Part shown: positions 1-12,600 of the stretch, one piece after another
How the letters are laid out: the number at the start of each line of letters is the position of its first letter
How positions within the stretch are numbered: position 1 is the first letter of the stretch
Source: Annulohypoxylon bovei var. microspora
Lineage: Eukaryota > Ascomycota > Sordariomycetes > Xylariales > Hypoxylaceae
DNA length: 64,000 nucleotides
Reading direction: 5' to 3'
NCBI GenBank assembly: GCA_022836615.1
Contig: MU405287.1
Span: 1-64,000 of the forward strand
The notes under the pieces: generated by a model
What the model was told of the DNA's origin: nothing
The model's input: only the letters and a program-made list of their open reading frames with translations
Database searches by the model: none
Made by a program: the position numbers and the translations under genes

Positions 1-507
1 ATGATTAATGAATGAAGGAACGATTAGGATAATGCCGGACCATTTTTCGAAAAAATAATGATTATTAGCTCCCTGCCATTCCCGGTACGGTATATAGCGG
101 GAGGTAGATAGTACATATAGGTGCCATAAGTACAGGGCGTATCCAGCCACCAGTGTTTCCAGCCACCTAATATTCCAACAAATCCAATGTTCGTGATAAT
201 CCCATAAGGAAAAGTAACATCAAGCACGGCAATTGGGATATATAGGTATTTATCCCGGCCCATATTGTCTGGTTGGAGTTAAGGGGCTCAAGTGTGTTAA
301 AGGTCTGTCTTATCTATTTCAGTATAACATGTCTACATTTATATTCTAGTACCTATAAACATCCCGTTCTACCTTTAACTGGAGGTAAATATAAGTAGGT
401 GTATGCCAACAGTTTGGATTGGTGGCAGCCCATGTAACGAATATCAGCTCATCCTACTCGGCATAGATTTCACTGTGAAAAATCGTTCACATATGACCGA
501 GTGCACA
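1..507. other. Intergenic, no gene seen
   Basis: This AT-rich sequence lies downstream (3' side) of the minus-strand acyltransferase gene. It probably contains that gene's 3' UTR and terminator. No open frame here looks like a protein and no repeat stands out. Confidence 0.5.
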
Positions 508-1876
508 TCACCATCCTCCAAGGTACGCGACGCCATGCTGCCGACCCAACTGAAGAGCGGCCTTCTCGTCCGGACCACCACCTCCAACGAGACCTATGCC
601 AATCCAGCCTCCCATAACATGCCGCAGGGTAAAAGTGAAGGCCGCGATCGTCCACACGTAGCCCACCAGGGTCTCGAGCCGAGCGAGATCCTTCTTCCGC
701 TTCGGGTCCACGGACTTACGCCAGATCCACTGTAGCAAGTCCTCGGCGCTGATGATGACGGGCTGCAGCATGAAGAACGCGAACTCGCCGTTGTCGTGGC
801 GCGTGACGATAAACGACTGCCACCAGTGCACACAGAAGCTGATGAAGAAGGTCGAGTAGAGCTGCAGATAGCGCGAGCCGAACGTGCCTTTCTTCAGACC
901 GAGGAAGCGCGCGAGTCGGAGTCCTGGGGTCTGGAAGGCCTGTATGGTAGAAAGGGGGTCAGTCAGTATCTGCTAGAATAATAATCGTGGTTTGACGGTA
1001 GGGACTACTCACTCTTCGCATGATTTGGTGGTACGAGGTGCTAATAATTCAGGGGCTGTTAGTGAGTCGGCCTCTCGATTCGAATCTTAAGGGATGGATA
1101 CGTTACCTCCACACTTGTCTAACGCTCCAGGCATCTCCCAGCGCGCCAAACACCGGCGGCCATTCCCACGGCTCGCAGATCCCGAGCAGCGCCGTGATAG
1201 CAGCACCAGCCGCGTTCGCAGCTCCGATCGTATTCCAGCTCCAGACCGCGCCGCACCAGGCCACGGTCGCGTCGAGGATCCGGCCAGATAGCGAAGACGT
1301 CACTGACGGCTGAACCGCCTTGCAGAAACCGATAGTGTAGACCGCAAGAGCCTTCAGGGCCGTGCGCCAAACAACCTCGACGACCTGCTCCCAAACGAAT
1401 CGGAGACGCGGCTGATTCGCGCCGGGGTGAGGCGGCACGTTCTTCACCTGCCAGTCCCAGCCAATCCCGCGCGGCGTAGTCGTCAGACGAACTGCCCACC
1501 CCAGCTTCCGCACCCAAGTCTCCGAGTCCCTCTCGCCGACGCCGCCACCGGGCAACGGCCTATCCGGCCTCCCCACATAGCGCGGGCTGCCCTCGCCTTT
1601 CAAGCCGTGGTCGAGGTAGGCGATCCACATGACGAAGAAGGTCGAGGACATGGTGTAGTCGGAGACGACGTCGCCGGTAGTGTAGAACGGCCGGAACGCG
1701 GCGAGCAGCAGCAGCACGTGCGTGACGCAGAAGGTCTGGGCGGGGCCCGGCCCGACGAAGTACCCCAGCAGCACCGCGGCGTACGCGGCCGGCATGTGCA
1801 GCGGCGGCAACGACGCGCGCTCGGCGAGCGGGGGGTACTGGCGCGTGATCCATGCGAGCATCTCGGAGATCCCCAT
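508..1876 (-). CDS. Wax-synthase-type membrane O-acyltransferase
   Basis: Proposed exons on the minus strand are 1876-1107, 1040-1013 and 939-508. Together they give 1230 nt in frame, about 409 residues. The protein is rich in hydrophobic helices, for example LLGYFVGPGPA, HVLLLLAAF and FFVMWIAYLDH, and has the pattern SYHQIMRRAFQTPG followed by VHWWQSF. This fits the fungal wax synthase/acyltransferase family (TRI7- or AurI-like), whose members move acyl groups from acyl-CoA to alcohols in endoplasmic reticulum membranes. The substrate cannot be read from the sequence. The start is uncertain: I used the ATG at 1876, but a short upstream exon beginning with ATG at 2038 and ending near 2000 (MVKYKVSFPELPQ) could join at an acceptor just upstream of 1891. 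The exon of 28 nt at 1013-1040 is unusually small. The neighbouring DNA shows no other biosynthetic gene. Confidence 0.7.
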
Positions 1877-3097
1877 CCTGAATGAGACAGCCTCCAGCCA
1901 AAATACGTGCGCCCTTTCCGATGACAAGGAAATGAGAGTCGATGATGCGAAGTTCAGATTAGCATTGTCAAGAGCTAAAAATAAAAAATAAAAATCTTAC
2001 TTGAGGCAACTCAGGAAAGCTGACTTTGTACTTAACCATTTTGAGACGACGATCTGAAGGTGGAAGGATGCGCCGCCCCACATGCAATCAATGCCTTCAC
2101 TTACTTCACACCAATGAAGAATTTTCAACTAACACATCGAAGGCCTTCCTAGGGGGTTATTCTGGAAGGCGTCAAGCTTGGAACATCCCACTAAAACTGT
2201 GGAAATGTCGAATGCAATTGCGACTTTTCTCCATCATCCAAGTTAGTAAAGGGCGTAGGGGATCTGTATGAAAATGTGGAGGTATTTTTAGGTGCGTTGA
2301 GGGCGGCGGCGGTGTGTGCGGCACAGTCCATTTAGACTACACGATGATCCATCCTTCGTCTTCCTATCACCGTAGCGTACAGGTTAGCATTTCCAATTGG
2401 ATGTCGATTTTAATGTCAGATTCTTCTGTTCTCTTACATCTTAGAGCTTGCTGGTCGTAAAGGCAACATACTAGTTAAGGTTACTTAGAGGGCCAAAGTT
2501 AAACAATGTTGAGGCAAATTGAATTACCAATAGAATTTCTCATTTGTATCCAAAAACTGATGAGGTTGATTTACTCCCAAATATCTTGTGATACAGTCTC
2601 TGGTTAGGTAAGTTGAAGGACCACCATTGACATTCCATACTTCAATATCCTCAGCAATAGCAAGAATTAGCACAAGGAAAGCATTCATCAATATGTACTG
2701 ATTGGGATTTACTGTAGTCAGATGAAGTGTTCCAAAGTTAAGTTGAAATCAATGATTCCTGCATACTTATTCACTGCCTTAATCATGAGGAGACAATCCT
2801 TAGATGAGTTATCATCGTCTACCAATTAAAGGGGGTCGGTATACATGCATAATTACTAGCTTACCTAGTATCATAGCTTCACTGGAATTATAATGCATAT
2901 AAGTACCTACCTATGTAGGTAGATAGTTGCTACGAAAAGATACGATGTGGCAATTTACCCCTTTTCAGGTAGTTTACCTAGGTAGATACCTACACCTACC
3001 AAGTTTAAGTGTGTTAAACATAAAATACGTTCAACTCTACGACTCCTTCTTAACCCCTTTGTTATAGGTTAACAACTATTTGATTTGAGGGAGCTAG

Positions 3098-3445
3098 TTA
3101 GACCACAGAGATATTGTGCTCCATCGAGATGTTTACAAGGTGGTTGACAGCGAATTTCAACCCGAATGGATTGAAGGCATTAGTCAAACTAGAAACATCA
3201 TACACTTTATGAAGCTCATTATAGACAGTTACCAAAATCCCATAGTACCTTGGTTTTATAACGCCTGTAATTGGAAAGACAACGAATAGGGGTCAAAGCA
3301 TATCATATTATTATGGCGGGAACCAATTGCTACATCAACACACCAACCCCTTTCCGATTCGATAGTTGTGATAACCCTACACAACGAATCCTCCGTGGTG
3401 TTAAAGCCTTTGAGATCTTAAAGCAGCATTTATACCCTACTTTAT
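3098..3445 (-). pseudogene. Possible decayed coding relic, unknown family
   Basis: Two adjacent minus-strand stretches read like ordinary protein in different frames. The first, about 3445-3245, reads ...LKGFNTTEDSLCRVITTIE. The second, about 3288-3098, reads ...GVIKPRYYGILVTVYNELHK and ends at a TAA at 3098. A frameshift or a short intron near 3255-3270 (TTACAG acceptor-like) would join them. There is no start codon and no intact upstream exon. I do not recognise the family. It may be the end of a broken gene or of a mutated mobile element. Confidence 0.22.
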
Positions 3446-5214
3446 CTTCCGTCAACGACAGTCATACCCAAGATAAGAGGTAGGTAGGCATTTATTATTT
3501 ACTCCAAGTAGCAGTGTTTAATGCTACTCAGCTCGAGATTATTAAAACTGTTTTGAATTTCTCCTACATGATTCTCCTACACTCTTTAGGCGACAATATC
3601 AAACGATTAAGCAGTTCTGGGAGGAAATGAATCCAATGTATTCGAACTACTGGCCCATTTATCAGGCTACAGGTATTCCTCTGAGGAGCCATAGGACGAG
3701 GTACAGAACGTAATAAATATACTCGATGGAAGTCAAGCATACCATGAATCACTCTAAAGGTAAGTTAGGTCACGGTATAATGGCCTTTCTAACTCTGGGG
3801 AAACACCTTCGAGGTTTGGATTGTACGTGCACCTACACTATATAGGAGTCACACCTTCATTGTAGGGGAAATATAGGGGCTAGTTTCCAACATGATGTCT
3901 AGGTTTTACCTTTATTTGATTCAAAATCAAGTTAATTCATAAGTTGATGGTCTTTCAAACTTGTTTGATGAGAATTTAAACACTAGGTTATTCTTATACA
4001 CGTGCCTCAAATCGCGGTGCTTGAATTCTTAGGACATACCTTAGTAGTTGATTCGGAATTATGCTCAAGATACTTCACTCCTTTCAAGACCAATACGCTC
4101 TTAGTAATTTCAGGGGAATTCGTTTACATAGGTACCGCACATGATATCGCATCCACCTAGATCCGTTTCTAATGACTATGTTCCGAATATCTGCAGTCCA
4201 TTCGCTATCTTACAAGTCGCTAAAGAGTGTGCAATGATCGTGATCGTGCGTAATAAAACGAGGTAGGCAAAGCGAAAGGGCAGAAAGGGAGAAAGAAGAG
4301 CAACACAATAATAGGATGATATTGATAATAATTATCTTACCCATAGGTAGCCTCCACACTATTCGTCGATTCCTTTGCCAATCAGATTCTGATACTCTCA
4401 CTAAGCACACACACCTATGGATATTTGGGTCTAGAGAAGATCACGATAACGACGTGCCTTCTCGAAGGAGACAATACATACATCAAGTACGCTCTTAGAT
4501 AGCCAGGCAACCAAGCAACTGCAATCTTCGTCTATCCCCCATATTCCGCACCCGTATCTGATCTATCACAACCCGACATATCATGATCTAAACAAGTGTC
4601 CTCCCGCTGTACAATAGTAATGTATCACCCACTGGTCTCTGCCAATCGGACGCCCTGCCTCTTAGCTCTATGCCTTACGTCGCCTAGAACGGCCGATTTG
4701 AGGATGCAATCGTGCTACCCTGCGCGGATACATGTACTATATGTATGTACATAGGTAGGCATGGCATGGCATGGGATCACAAAGATGGGGTTACCTCTGG
4801 ACGCGCCTAGGTGCCACGGCATATCCCGCCCGTGCCCTTACCTAGGAGTTCAGCGTATTGTAACGGCACGGCAAACGGCTTCTCGGGCGCTACACTCGTT
4901 AGTTCGTGGCGGAGTCGTCTCCATACGGAGCGATTGGACAAGCCCCTTGCATGAGCTTTAGGGCATATGCTGTGTTTAATATAGCCCTATTAGATCTCCT
5001 GCAGGCGCGGAGAGTTCCTCATTGACCGTATTGTACATACATACATGGGCGGGTCGTTGAATTACTAGCCTACTACCTACAGTAGGTAACTATGCATTAG
5101 AATTACGGGTATGCGCGCGCGCATTCGATTGGAGCATCTCTACACCCTTTCTCTTCGCTTCCTACCAAAAGTCCAATACGTCTAGACCCAGGTGCAATTC
5201 CACGCCGATTACGT

Positions 5215-5226
5215 GGGGGGGGGGGG
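5215..5226. repeat. Poly-G tract of 12
   Basis: Twelve consecutive G residues lie just downstream of the PC-esterase-like stop codon. Such tracts are often variable in length and prone to sequencing error. Confidence 0.9.
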
Positions 5227-5257
5227 ACGAACTGTAGATGCCTGTATACGGCACGTT

Positions 5258-6693
5258 CTATCCTCGAGCGTCCAATAGGTTCAGCCAATTCAATACCATC
5301 ATGGCTTTCAGTAAGTTTCCGCGCATGTCCATATGCACGCCGTCGTATAGGGTTGCTTGGATGCTCATGTTCCACGTCCCGAGGTGGTCCACTCTTCTCT
5401 TGGCTGCCTGAACTGCCATCGCGTGCTCGTATCGAACCAAGGCTTTGTTCCCCTGACTAACGATCCACTCATCCGGCTTTTTGTCTCCCGCCGCATTCGG
5501 CGTCATCAGGAGGACCGGTAAATTTCTTCTCGGACTGCGGCCCCGCAGTCGCATGCGCGCCCCGGTTTTTGACTCAATAGTGTCAAGCACCAGGTCCAGC
5601 CAATTCACGGCTTGATCTACGTCCAGGTTGTTCCAGAGTCCGTGACCTAGGATGAAGGCCTTCGGCTGGGAAGGGTTAGGATCAATTGCCTTCTCGAATC
5701 GGCGGCGCTCTTCCTCCGGGATGGGATATCGCACTATCAGCTCAACTGCCATCCTATGTCAGCTTGGACCGCTCGCCGACATCACACCGAGACCTACTCC
5801 GCAGATCCGTGTTCCACTCCGGTATCATTTTCGGGCACATCAGGCTCAGTGGGTCGCGCTCGATGACATCCGCTGTGCTAAAGATGCCCTGGACCGAGCA
5901 GTCGCGGACGTCGAATTGGTTGTTACAGAAGCATTTGCGCCTATCGATATTGCATTAGCGATGAGGTAATGGGATCCTTCAAGGGAACACCTATGATTCA
6001 GCCGTACTTCTCGTCGTTGTCGAAATTCCAGTCGGTAACTCCGCCATATCCCAGATCCTCTCGAATTAAGATGTTCATCGCCCCAATGACGTGCCTCAGC
6101 ATAGAGTCACCTACGAGGATGACCTGAGAATATCGACCTAAGATTTCACATGCTTCCCACGTGGTAAACCACCGCATGTCACAACCCCGAGGCATGTATG
6201 GGGCATCCATGCCAACTCGACCTCCAGATGACATAGCTGTTAGTATCGAGTTTTTGTCTGGACATACAGACCCAAAGGGTATGTGGAGGTCTAAGGAGGA
6301 AACATTGCATTTTCCACCACGATTCTTATATCCAGCCAACGTGTCTCTCATTTCTCCCATACGCGATTCCGGCAAGGAACCATGAGGAAAGCCGCATCCA
6401 TGGGTCGCAGAGTGACGGACGCGGCCCACAAACAAGCCTGAAAATGGGTACCAAAAGGAGATGGATACGACGGCAGCGACAAAAATCAGAAGGTATTTGC
6501 CAGACCTTTTACACAGTCTTGGGGGAGCTGCTATCCAGGAGCTCGCCGAATTCAGCGGTGGCGTGAAAGGTGCAGAACTGCTCTCAGAAGCCGAAAGTCG
6601 AGATGTCGATCGGCGGCGGCGGCGACTTTTGTCCTTATACACATCGTGTGGCTGTTCCAGGAATAGTGAGTCGTACAAACTGTCGCCAAACAT
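5258..6693 (-). CDS. Single-pass membrane PC-esterase/TBL-like protein
   Basis: Proposed exons are 6693-6008, 5940-5798 and 5745-5258, giving 1317 nt in frame and about 438 residues. The ATG at 6693 opens a Ser/Arg-rich cytosolic tail of about 70 residues. One membrane helix follows (YLLIFVAAVVSISFWYPF), then a lumenal domain. That domain has the block ILVGDSMLRH, the Gly-Asp-Ser nucleophile motif of the GDSL/PC-esterase fold. Near the end, YDGVHMDMRGN supplies the paired Asp and His expected for the catalytic triad. Plant TBL and fungal relatives with this layout acetylate or de-acetylate polysaccharides in the Golgi, so a role in cell-wall or capsule-type glycan modification is inferred. 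Intron 2 has alternatives: a gtaggt donor with acceptor GGCAG (used here) or shorter versions of only 34-40 nt. The gene is isolated from other genes by more than 3 kb on both sides. Confidence 0.62.
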
Positions 6694-9600
6694 TATACCA
6701 GCTTGGCTCTTGGTGCCTTATTTCCGAAATTCAATCTTGTGTTCGGCAAACGGATTATGAGTCTACGAATGAATGAAACGACGTTGAATAAGTTGTTAGT
6801 TGTTATAAGACACGTCGTTGCTAATTGATTGGGCCTTGCAAGGGGAATTATTGAGTTAGGAAGTACAATGATATGATAGTAACTTCCAAAATTCCATTTA
6901 AAAACTCGCTCCTTACAATTCACGTATTAGAAGCCTTCGCAGCTCCTTCGACCTCCATCCAGCTCACAGTTCTAAGAGGTATGAATGAACCTTGTTTGAC
7001 ATAGTTAGGTACATGTGATATTTACATAGTTATAAGAATCATTTCCTCTATCGCCTAAGTAGATTAATACACGAGTAAAAGGTGAATAATTCATGGTACT
7101 GAGTCAGAGCCTACCCAGGTAACCTTGGATAGGTATACCTCAAAGCCCAGGAAAGCTTTCGAGACATTCGCCTCTCATCTGCAAATAGCTGCTGCCGCCC
7201 CCGTCCCCCCTCAATCCTCTCTAGTTCTTGAAGAGTGTGGAAGCTCACCGAGAGTGTAACTATTCCTTTGGCAGAGCGCTTCTCATTGGCTTTAGTTTTG
7301 CAGCTATATTTTCAAGCGTTGGGATGAGTGGAGGTTGAATCGTCATCCCCTGCAGCAGCACTTACCGGGACACTAAACAGGTTAATTATTCACTTTGTTA
7401 TGGTTGTACAGAGTCATGGTTAATTCACATCTACTTTAAGACTTTGTTTATTAATTGCTCAATGTTAAGAGGCACATTTCGTAAGACCTTATCTTCACTA
7501 CAAATGCAAGAATAGCCTGTGCTACCATGTGATCATCTGTTATGAAATGATACATGATTTAAAGCCTAGTTATCCATAGTCATAGCCATAGTAACTGTAC
7601 TATATACCTAGGGCTACCTTATAATTTGAGGAGGGTGCTAGTAAATGACTGTCGCCAAAAGAGGGGTATAGCACACATGGAGTGCAGTAGTGAGCCCCTT
7701 GTCGTGGTGGTTTGACAGGTACATTATAAATTTTAAGAGGGATGTATATTACACGGGTCTTACGTATCTTACCCTCATTATAAAGAAAATAGAAGGTGTG
7801 TGAATGCAGGCCAATGTTGAAGCTGGGGTGAACCAGATGTAAGGGAGACGCTTGGATTTTAGGGGTGGAAGAAGATACAAGGATAAAAACAATAACAATG
7901 TTTAGTAATAACTAGCTAAAGAATGAAATAAAGGGAAATAATATCTTAATGAGATCTTCCATTGTGTTCATGTAGGTAGGTAGTGGGACAACTTAAAGGT
8001 TAGTGATCACAAATTGCCAGCCCCTTAAATGGAAGTTGTCTAAGGGTCGGGTTTAATGAGTACAATACGCTTAAACATAGTTAGGTAAAAGTTTACCAAC
8101 ACTTATAGTAGTAGAAATTTTATTAAAGAAGAGTGCCTTTAGATTAGATGAACTGTAGTTTACTTTATTAACCCCTGTCTGCAGACAACTACCAGTTAAA
8201 GAGACAGTGGTGATAGATCCTCCGCAAACAGCAAAAGGCCAGCACCTATGATTGGCAAACAAGCAATTCTATGATCAAGAACACATTATAACCCTTACAT
8301 TGAAATATAATTTACCATTACCTCACTTCACCTTCATATTTTGATTGACATACCTACATTTCCGATGACCCCTTTGCTCGTTATGTTCACAAACACTAAA
8401 AGCCCCTTTATCTTAATTAGATGAACACCAACCCCCCATGCATTGAAGACCCTTCTGCTAATAGTTAACACATTCCCTCTAAAATATGCATCGGGGACTT
8501 CTAGTTGTGATGCGTGCTACTATACGTTTCTTTGGTTAAGTACCTAGCTTTTGGAGGGCAACAAAGTACTAGCTACATCACTTGAACGTCACAGGGGTTG
8601 ATAAATATCAGCATCCAAACTTTTAAAAGAACACCCCCTTGTGCGGCTGTGCTGTTACAATTACCAATGATTAAGTAAGAATCATCAAGCATTGACCGGC
8701 GACATCATCGATTTTAAAGCATATGGGGCCTAAATTAACCTTTGCTTCCATCAGCTGCAAATGTATCAACCGAGTGTTAGGGTTTGACTGGAGTGACCTA
8801 GCGGAGGGTGTTTATAATGCTTGTACGAGTTTACTGCTAGGTTTGGAGGTTCGATTCCTCCACTGGCCAATCCATTATTTTTTCCTGTTTACTCTCATTA
8901 TTAAATTCATCATGCGTATGCGTATGTGCGTCCATCATAATATGTGTAGAATGTTAACTCCAATTCGTTGTAGGCACCTACTGAATATTGAAATGTGACA
9001 TACATTGCCTCAGTTGTTTCTATCGCAGGCCGAGTAAAACCAGGAACCTACCTACCTACCTAGGCACCTCCGAGGTTACCCCTATGTTAAACTGGATAAG
9101 GATCCTAGAGCAACTGCGAAAAACTTACCTAGGTTCAGCTGAGATGTCGACGATTATCTCTTGTAAGACGTAGGATTCTAGAATATCTACTCAAGTTACA
9201 CTACTCGATCATCGCCTAGAGTCTTTCAGCTCAACACAACCCCTCCCAACTCAGAATCTCAGATCGACTCCCTCTTGACTGTATCGTTCAGCCAGAATGA
9301 GTCATGGGCTTTAGATATGAAAGAGCTGGTTCAATTCAAAGTGGTTATTCACTTACACGTAAGACAATCTATGCGTCTTATTTACAAGTCATCTAGGAGT
9401 TAAAGAAATCCCTTTGTCGGTGATAACATAAACATTGCTAAGTAAACGAAGAGCCTCGATATGCATTGTCTTGGCATCGTCGGATTATCTCAAATTGGAA
9501 ACAGTGGAGTGGATTCGGTCTTGGCAGGTACCCTTTGATTATCAACTGTTCTATTGCATAATGATCTCTGAGATCGCTTCCATCGTCGGAGAATAAATCA

Positions 9601-12600
9601 ACACCTACATACATAAGTTCTGGGGACTGGGGGCTGGAGCAGCGTTGTACGTACTAGAAAAGCGGATCATTATCGAAAGTCGAATACATGACACTATTTT
9701 ACTTAACTTAAGTACCTACCTAGGCATATTTGGAGGGGCAGTAGAGTTGTGTAGTTGAAGTCATACTGCCCCCCCTGCCACAAAGGAATCTATGGATATT
9801 TAGCTATCTTAAGTATATATTCTCCATAAAGCTGATGAAAAGGATGGATTATAATTCGGGAAAGGCGGGGTTAACTCACGGACGTATAGAACGCAAGACG
9901 TTAGATTCGGGGCCGCTTGGTCTCGGGGAATGCGGGGGTGGAGCGGGAGGAAATGAAACTATGTTTCTCTCGAGGCTTAAGGCGGAGGGACCGAGCGACA
10001 GCGAAGTCTGGTTTGGGCTGACCAAGGGTTTTTGCACGGTCCTTATGGCATTGTTCGGATCGCCACCCCCTTTTCGTTGAAATCTTAGTAGATCAGATCT
10101 AGACAGTGGCGGAGATCTCGGTAGTTAAAAAGCTTAGAAGGTGTTGTTATCATGCTTTGCTGACCTCCTCTATTCTGCTTAGACCAGAATCGGTTGACCT
10201 TAAGATTGGCGGCAGTAACCGTGTAAGCTTCAGGTCTTACTGCTGCAAAGCGACGATCTATGAGCAGCCCTCTTTTGAAATGTACTGTACATAATGTCAC
10301 TTGGTGCCTGACATCGAGCACGGATGCAAGTGCAGCAGGAAACATGTGACTTCAGAAGCACGCGGGTCACCGCCATTCCCATCAATTCTGCCGGTTGACT
10401 ACCTAGTCTCCCAACTTGCTGGGTTGCCCTACGGCATCACCATGCACTGATTTGGCGTCCACAGTTGATCAACGGGCAGCAAGCCTTGTGTGCACGTGTA
10501 TACGAACGCCTTCGCGTTGCTAGAAATGAGGACCTGCAACGGGGCACAGACGGTTGTCGCCATTAGTTATCGCCGTTACGCTTAGGACGCCGACCAGACC
10601 GATTAGCCAGCTTGTTCGAGAATTGATTCCAGAAAGACCCCGAGGCGCGCACGGAGTAATTGTATGCGAAAAGTATTCGTTAGCACGAGCCGGGTATAGG
10701 TACCCGGGCATGGGTCTAAGCAAGGGGCCACATAGCGCTTTCATGACTTGCCATATTTGATAGAAGCGATCCCACGCTGGAGCCCTAGACCCTCTTCCCG
10801 AGGATATGGTATCATGCTCTAAGCGATTTTGCTGCTTCGACATCCTGTTTGAGCGGGCAATGCCGTAGCTGTCCTCATGGCGATGCAATTCGGAATTATC
10901 AAAGATGTCCAAGGTAAAACGCAAGTCAATCACCGTTTAGCGAGGCTACCTGTCGGAGAGCAGAAAGTACTGATTTAACATAAACCAATGTCCCTCGCTG
11001 GCGATGAGCTGAGTGGTATCTAGCCTCTTTGAATGGACTCTAGAATGACTAATTGAGACCTTAATAGGTACCTACATAAGTAAGACGTCGATCTGGAAAA
11101 ATTCTAGACATTTTAGGTCTCAGACGGCACCATTTGGCAGTGAAACATCGTGGGGGTCGTTAGGCTACGCTGTGTTGGACAGTGCATCGGATACATCGGT
11201 GTGTCGGTGACGATTGATAGACGTGTTTCAATCTTAGCAAAAGCTCGTTTCTCCGATGGAAGGGCTGATGAATCCCTTTCCCCCCTAACCATCGCGCTTG
11301 CGCTCAGAGGATCAAATCGCAGGCTTTATTCGCCAGGAGTAATACCTCTTTAGCCAACAGGCAGCCTTGCCGGGAGGAGCTTGGACCTAGTATAAGCATA
11401 CGAGTTGAATCTTCCACGGTCTCGAGCCAGGAAAACCCTGTATCCTTGAAGAGAATCGAAATCTGGCAGACTGATTTGCGCATAACTCCATATGTATGCC
11501 GTCAGCCCGGTTCGGCAGTGGACGACCCCGATGAGCTGGTCGCTCGTCAAATTAAAGGCTTTCGCTGTTTACATGTTAAAGGATTTCCCGAAAGCCTTTT
11601 CTTTGCTTCTTTTTTCTTGGAGATTTGACAAGGATTATCCTGCGGTCAGCAGTAAGTATCCGAAGCGCCGGGAAGACTATTCTAAATATTTAGCATCTAG
11701 ATGATTCTGGCTTCGATTCATAATAGCACTAATTCCAAGATATGCGCAAAGTTGGCAAGGTTAGATATGCAAACTCGCGAAAGTCGTCCCATCGGGAAGC
11801 CCCTTTGTTCGTTTCAAGGCACCCTACGAGACGTGTGTGCCTCCGAATGGGCTGTAATAGGTAGATAGGGATTAGACCATTATGTTGCTCCCATGGCGCC
11901 ATGCATGAGGCTGGGGCATCTGCCGTTTTGACGAATGAGATAATCCCCGCAGAATGCATAATCCATTGGCTTAAGCTTGTAAATGTCACTGAATGCAACT
12001 ACAGTGCCTCGATTAATTAAACCCCATCGAGAGTCCCATATTGCTTACTCGAGCAGTCGAGATGCGTCTGCGCGGGCGTAGATGTGTGCGTATTGCCCAC
12101 ATATTGCGTTGCATCTCTCCTGCATGAATGTAATGCCGGGGGGGTCTGTAAAGTCTGTAGAGTGTAGATGGCAGGTCTCGAAAGTCGAGTCTACATTCAT
12201 ATTGTAGTGGAATACCTCGTGGTCAAGCTTCTAGCCCAGGCACGATGGTGCTAATAATCAAGCACGAATCGGGACCCGTTCCATCTATTGTCTCAAACTA
12301 CCTACCTACCTAGGTACCCATCCATCACTTACATACGTGGTTTTCCCAGCAAGCCGAAAGGTCGAAAGATGTCATTCTTTCCTTCGCCATAGAGCGCACA
12401 TGCCGTGTAACCCAACATGCAGCTTTTACGATAAAGCCGCCTTACCCAGCAGGAGACGAACGCCGAGAGAAACACTATCAAAGCAGGCAGGATATGCGCT
12501 GCGTGTCCATTCGAATATGAGGCTGATGTCTCTACCTACCCACCATTATGGATTGCAAGGTTCAATGGTTTGCGTGAGTTCGCAGCTGGCCGCCGGTGAA

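Larger units (their letters stand above)
2040..5257. other. Gene-poor AT-rich intergenic stretch
   Basis: I see no intact gene over about 3.2 kb. It holds several short CCTA/TAGG runs and, at 3098-3445, a coding-like relic listed separately. The many interrupted short frames and TpA-rich sequence would fit old repeats inactivated by mutation, but this was not measured. Confidence 0.5.

Noticed and set aside
10520..10933. Minus-strand open frame of 137 codons
   Set aside because: No domain or signal peptide and it lies in a gene desert; a plus-strand frame overlaps it. Not supported.
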